From NCBI GenBank assembly GCA_051881075.1, contig JBJEPE010000005.1, positions 1 to 26,252 of the forward strand: 26,252 nucleotides of DNA, in the 5' to 3' direction. The stretch's first letter is position 1. Each line of letters begins with the position of its first letter. The notes beneath the pieces are model-generated. The model was not told where the DNA came from and did not search any database. It worked only from the letters and a program-made list of their open reading frames with translations. Below, piece by piece: positions 23,509 through 26,252 of the stretch. A program made the position numbers and the translations under genes. This stretch comes from RUG14223 sp051881075 (lineage in GTDB: Bacteria > Bacillota > Clostridia > Oscillospirales > Acutalibacteraceae).

Positions 23509-24296
23509 ACTACTACCTCCTCATCGCCAAAACGATTCATGATGACCATAGAAACCAATATGATAATCATAAGCAATAGCGACATGGCCGAGCCTACATT
23601 TCGGTTTGTCATAAATTCCTTTTCTATGATATCACCAATCATCATATCATCCGTACCGCCAAGGTACTTTGATACTAAGAACGTACTTGCCGCAGGAACA
23701 AATACCATTGTAATGCCAGAGATAATTCCGGGAATACTTAGCGGTAACAGCACCTTACGGAATACGTGAATTTTATTTGAGCCTAAGTCCTGTGCGGCCT
23801 CAATAAGGCTCTTGTCAATTTTTATCATTACGGTGTATATCGGTAAAACCATAAAAGGCAGGAAATTATATACCATACCGAGGATTACCGCACCGCTGTT
23901 GCCTATAAGCGATCCGCTGAATCCGAAAAATTTGAATACTCTGTCAATAAGACCGCCGTTCTGAAGCAACAGTACCCATGAGTAAATCCTGAGAATAAAA
24001 TTCATCCACATAGGTAGCATAAGCAAGACAACGATTATCTTTTGCGTGGCTGCGCTTGCCCTCGACATAATAAAGCTGAGCGGATAGGCTATAATAAGAC
24101 AAATTAAGGTTGAAAGTCCTGCCATCCATAGCGACTTAATGAAAGAGTCTTTATAATAAAAGATACTCTTAAAGGTTTCAAAAGTTAGTTGTCCGTCACT
24201 ATTAGTGAAGGCGTAGTAAACTATCATCAATAGTGGAATTATGGTGAATATGAGCATCCATATAAGGTACGGATAGGCGTGTCTTTTTGAATCCAT
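23505..24296 (-). CDS. potB: Polyamine ABC transporter, permease PotB
   Basis: The second membrane subunit of the importer. The 263 residues start MDSKRHAYPYLIWMLIFTIIP with a first membrane segment, contain PMWMNFILRIYSW as in PotB-type permeases, and the EAA loop EAAQDLGSNKIHVFRKVLLP. The ATG lies three bases after the potA stop codon, with GGAGGTG (about 24301-24307) inside the end of potA. Operon order and overlaps place it in one transcript with potA, potC and potD. Confidence 0.95.
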   Translation of the reverse strand: MDSKRHAYPYLIWMLIFTIIPLLMIVYYAFTNSDGQLTFETFKSIFYYKDSFIKSLWMAGLSTLICLIIAYPLSFIMSRASAATQKIIVVLLMLPMWMNFILRIYSWVLLLQNGGLIDRVFKFFGFSGSLIGNSGAVILGMVYNFLPFMVLPIYTVMIKIDKSLIEAAQDLGSNKIHVFRKVLLPLSIPGIISGITMVFVPAASTFLVSKYLGGTDDMMIGDIIEKEFMTNRNVGSAMSLLLMIIILVSMVIMNRFGDEEVVV

Positions 24297-24299
24297 CTG

Positions 24300-25706
24300 C
24301 TACACCTCCGCATCTTGGTCGAGAATCTTGAAATTAGCATTCTCAAGCCTTAGGCAAACCGGAGCATATGTTGCTACCTGTTCGTCCTGCTCACAGTGCA
24401 TAAGCCACTTGCGGCTGTCGGTTTCAAGGATTATCTCGTTCATATCTCCCTTGTAAATTACTGATTCTATATAAGCTTCAAGCTGACCGTTACCGTCACC
24501 CGCAATGTAAACATCACTTGGTTCAAGCTCAATTAACAGCTTGGTATTTTCAGGAAAACAATGATTTGGTATAGTGAGTGTTTTGCCCTCAAGCTCTATC
24601 TCACACTCGTTGTCGTCCTCGTTGCAAGCGGTGACAACAGCCTCAAATCTATTTTTATCATCCGGATAAAGCTTATTCATTATATGTATATTATCAGGCG
24701 TTATGCTCATGCCTATTACGTCACCGACATTCTGGCTTACTGTGCTGTGTATAAGTATCATACAGCCGTTGCAATCAACGGTCATCTCGTAATGAACACC
24801 CTTAAATACGGTGCTTATAACTTTACCGCTTATTTTAGCATTATCGGCATCTGTAACCTCAATATCCTCAGGCCTAATAACTACATCAACCGGTTTATTT
24901 GTACCAAAGCCTGAGTCAATACACTTAAAGTTTGCACCTAAGAATGATACATTGCGATCCTCCAGCATAATACCGTTTATGATGTTAGCTTCGCCGATAA
25001 AGTCAGCAACAAAGGCATTTGCAGGTTCATTATATATGTCAGTAGGGGAGCCTATCTGTTCAATCTTACCGTTATTCATAACTACAACGGTGTCAGACAT
25101 TGTAAGAGCTTCCTCTTGGTCATGCGTTACATATATAAATGTAGTCTGAAATTTTTGTTGTATGCGTTTTAGTTCAATCTGCATATCCTTACGTAATTTT
25201 AAATCAAGTGCGCCTAGCGGCTCATCCAATAGTAGTACCTTCGGGTCGCAAACAAGTGCTCTGGCAATAGCAACACGCTGTTGCTGTCCTCCGGAAAGCT
25301 TAGATACAGGGCGTTTTTCGTAGCCCTTTAAATCTACAGTTGCAAGCATTTCGCTGACTCTGCGTTTGATTTCGTTTTCAGGAGTCTTTTTAAGTCTTAA
25401 TCCGAAAGCAACATTTTCAAAAACGTTAAGATGTGGAAATAAAGCGTACTTTTGAAATACCGTATTCACGTTACGCTTATTAGGTGGTAAATCATTTATT
25501 TTTACACCATCAAAGAATACATCACCTTTATTGGGGTTCAAAAAACCTGCAATAATTCTCAAGGTCGTGGTTTTACCGCATCCGCTCGGTCCGAGCAACG
25601 TTACAAATTCCTTATCCCGGATATCAAGATTGATATTATTTAATATTACTTCTCCGTCAAACTCGACATAAATATCCTTTAAGGACACTATGAAGTCATG
25701 ACCCAT
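24300..25706 (-). CDS. potA: Polyamine ABC transporter, ATP-binding protein with long C-terminal region
   Basis: PotA powers spermidine/putrescine import. I chose the ATG at 25706 because GGAGG lies just before it and the promoter would start RNA at about 25768, so the longer frame to 25769 cannot be translated in full. The 468 residues contain Walker A GPSGCGKTT (39-47), the Q-loop FQKYALFPHLNVFENV, LSGGQQQR (137-144), Walker B VLLLDEP (157-163) and switch H195 in THDQEEA. The family usually has about 350-380 residues. Here the TOBE-like part (KISGKVISTVFKGVHYEMTV) is followed by an extra region of about 100 residues with a second KGD-type TOBE-like stretch (IESVIYKGDMNEIILE). It is the first gene of the operon. 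Confidence 0.95.
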   Translation of the reverse strand: MGHDFIVSLKDIYVEFDGEVILNNINLDIRDKEFVTLLGPSGCGKTTTLRIIAGFLNPNKGDVFFDGVKINDLPPNKRNVNTVFQKYALFPHLNVFENVAFGLRLKKTPENEIKRRVSEMLATVDLKGYEKRPVSKLSGGQQQRVAIARALVCDPKVLLLDEPLGALDLKLRKDMQIELKRIQQKFQTTFIYVTHDQEEALTMSDTVVVMNNGKIEQIGSPTDIYNEPANAFVADFIGEANIINGIMLEDRNVSFLGANFKCIDSGFGTNKPVDVVIRPEDIEVTDADNAKISGKVISTVFKGVHYEMTVDCNGCMILIHSTVSQNVGDVIGMSITPDNIHIMNKLYPDDKNRFEAVVTACNEDDNECEIELEGKTLTIPNHCFPENTKLLIELEPSDVYIAGDGNGQLEAYIESVIYKGDMNEIILETDSRKWLMHCEQDEQVATYAPVCLRLENANFKILDQDAEV

Positions 25707-25774
25707 TTCTCTACCTCCAATTATTTTAACAAAGAGTAATATGATGTAAAACCCTATACACATATCCACAGTAC

Positions 25775-25803
25775 AGTATAATTTTTTCTTAACGGTTTGT
25801 CAA
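25775..25803 (-). promoter_or_regulatory. sigma-A promoter of the pot operon
   Basis: The minus strand has TTGACA (25798-25803), a 17-base spacer and TATACT (25775-25780), close to consensus. The start near 25768 gives a leader of about 60 bases with no obvious regulatory structure. Confidence 0.85.
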
Positions 25804-25890
25804 TAATTTTTTATGCCATGAATGTATATTTTTTTATAAATGGGCTAGTAACAGAATACTAAAATATTAAATGTAAAAAATCAATCTACC

Positions 25891-25912
25891 CTATACATTA
25901 TTATATGTATAG
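25891..25912. repeat. Inverted repeat in the pot-rRNA intergenic region
   Basis: CTATACAT (25891-25898) and ATGTATAG (25905-25912) are a perfect 8 bp inverted repeat with a six-base loop in AT-rich DNA between the pot promoter and the rRNA promoters. No T-run follows. Otherwise 25804-26030 shows no gene. Confidence 0.4.
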
Positions 25913-26032
25913 TTCCTTAAGGGTCTAATTAAATATAGATTAACAATTAATATGCGCAAAGCCCTCAAAAAGACAAAATAATTGAGTATTATCCAAGTAG
26001 GAATAAAATATTAAAAAAATTTAAAAAAAGTA

Positions 26033-26061
26033 TTGACAAATATGTCGTACGGTGTTATTAT
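26033..26061 (+). promoter_or_regulatory. rRNA operon promoter P1
   Basis: TTGACA (26033-26038), a 17-base spacer and TATTAT (26056-26061), preceded by A-tracts (about 26005-26030) that look like an UP element. Confidence 0.85.
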
Positions 26062-26149
26062 ATATAAGTCGTTCATGTGCACAGGAAAATCGAAAGCACT
26101 TTATAAGCTTTCTAACCGTCAAAAAGTTTTAAAAAATTTTAAAAAACTA

Positions 26150-26178
26150 TTGACAAACGAAAAACGAAGTGATATAAT
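26150..26178 (+). promoter_or_regulatory. rRNA operon promoter P2
   Basis: Perfect TTGACA (26150-26155), a 17-base spacer and perfect TATAAT (26173-26178), again preceded by phased A- and T-tracts (about 26122-26147). Two such promoters 117 bases apart are typical of Firmicute rRNA operons. Confidence 0.9.
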
Positions 26179-26184
26179 GAACAA

Positions 26185-26252
26185 GCTGATTAGCTGTGCG
26201 ATAACCGCTTAACGCTACAGCGACAACAGAACCTTGAAAATTAAACAACACG
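26185..26252 (+). other. Start of rRNA operon leader, cut by the window edge
   Basis: The stretch after P2 ends in GAACCTTGAAAATTAAACAA (26230-26249), resembling the ACCTTGAAAA-type spacer/leader found before 16S rRNA in Clostridia. No mature 16S sequence is inside the window. Confidence 0.65.

Overview
The window looks like a chromosomal segment of a low-GC, spore-forming Clostridia-type Firmicute, probably a gut Ruminococcaceae/Lachnospiraceae-like organism. The assignment rests on AT-rich DNA with strong AGGAGG ribosome binding sites, TTGACA/TATAAT promoters, a class A RNase P RNA, a T-box leader, a BofA-like sporulation protein, an alpha/beta-type small acid-soluble spore protein, and Gram-positive surface proteins with sortase-type tails. 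The genus is inferred only.

Layout. 1-9296 (+) holds two very large surface genes. The first is the 3' part of an InlB-type (Listeria-Bacteroides) repeat protein ending in a sorting-signal-like tail. The second, 28 bases later, encodes a 2633-residue secreted protein with more than 60 copies of the GGAIY/FxxN motif, the hallmark of chlamydial polymorphic membrane protein repeats and predicted to form a beta-helix. 9380-9800 (-) is rnpB with its own promoter and terminator. 9965-10609 (+) is a DUF4364 gene whose end overlaps a convergent bofA-like gene (-). 11010-14065 (+) carries a gpsA-like dehydrogenase and a threonine T-box followed by a thrS lacking the TGS domain. 14131-15585 (-) is nicotinate phosphoribosyltransferase with a hairpin-rich leader. 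15911-18865 (+) is a wall-anchored protein with three Val-Asp-Pro stalks. 19104-19592 (+) is a dCMP-type deaminase. 19927-20118 (-) is a spore DNA-binding SASP, divergent from nfo (endonuclease IV, 20280-21116, +). 21131-21580 is a noncoding array of four 110-123 base units. 21643-25706 (-) is a complete polyamine ABC transporter operon transcribed potA-potB-potC-potD. 25804-26252 carries the upstream region of an rRNA operon: two strong tandem promoters and the start of the leader. The 16S gene must lie just beyond the right edge.

How it fits together. Housekeeping RNA and translation genes, NAD and polyamine supply, nucleotide metabolism and spore DNA protection/repair are interleaved with large surface proteins that probably face the host or a biofilm. 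The least explained parts are the giant GGAIY protein, the four-unit noncoding array, the long antisense relation between the DUF4364 transcript and bofA, and the leader and operator-like inverted repeats.
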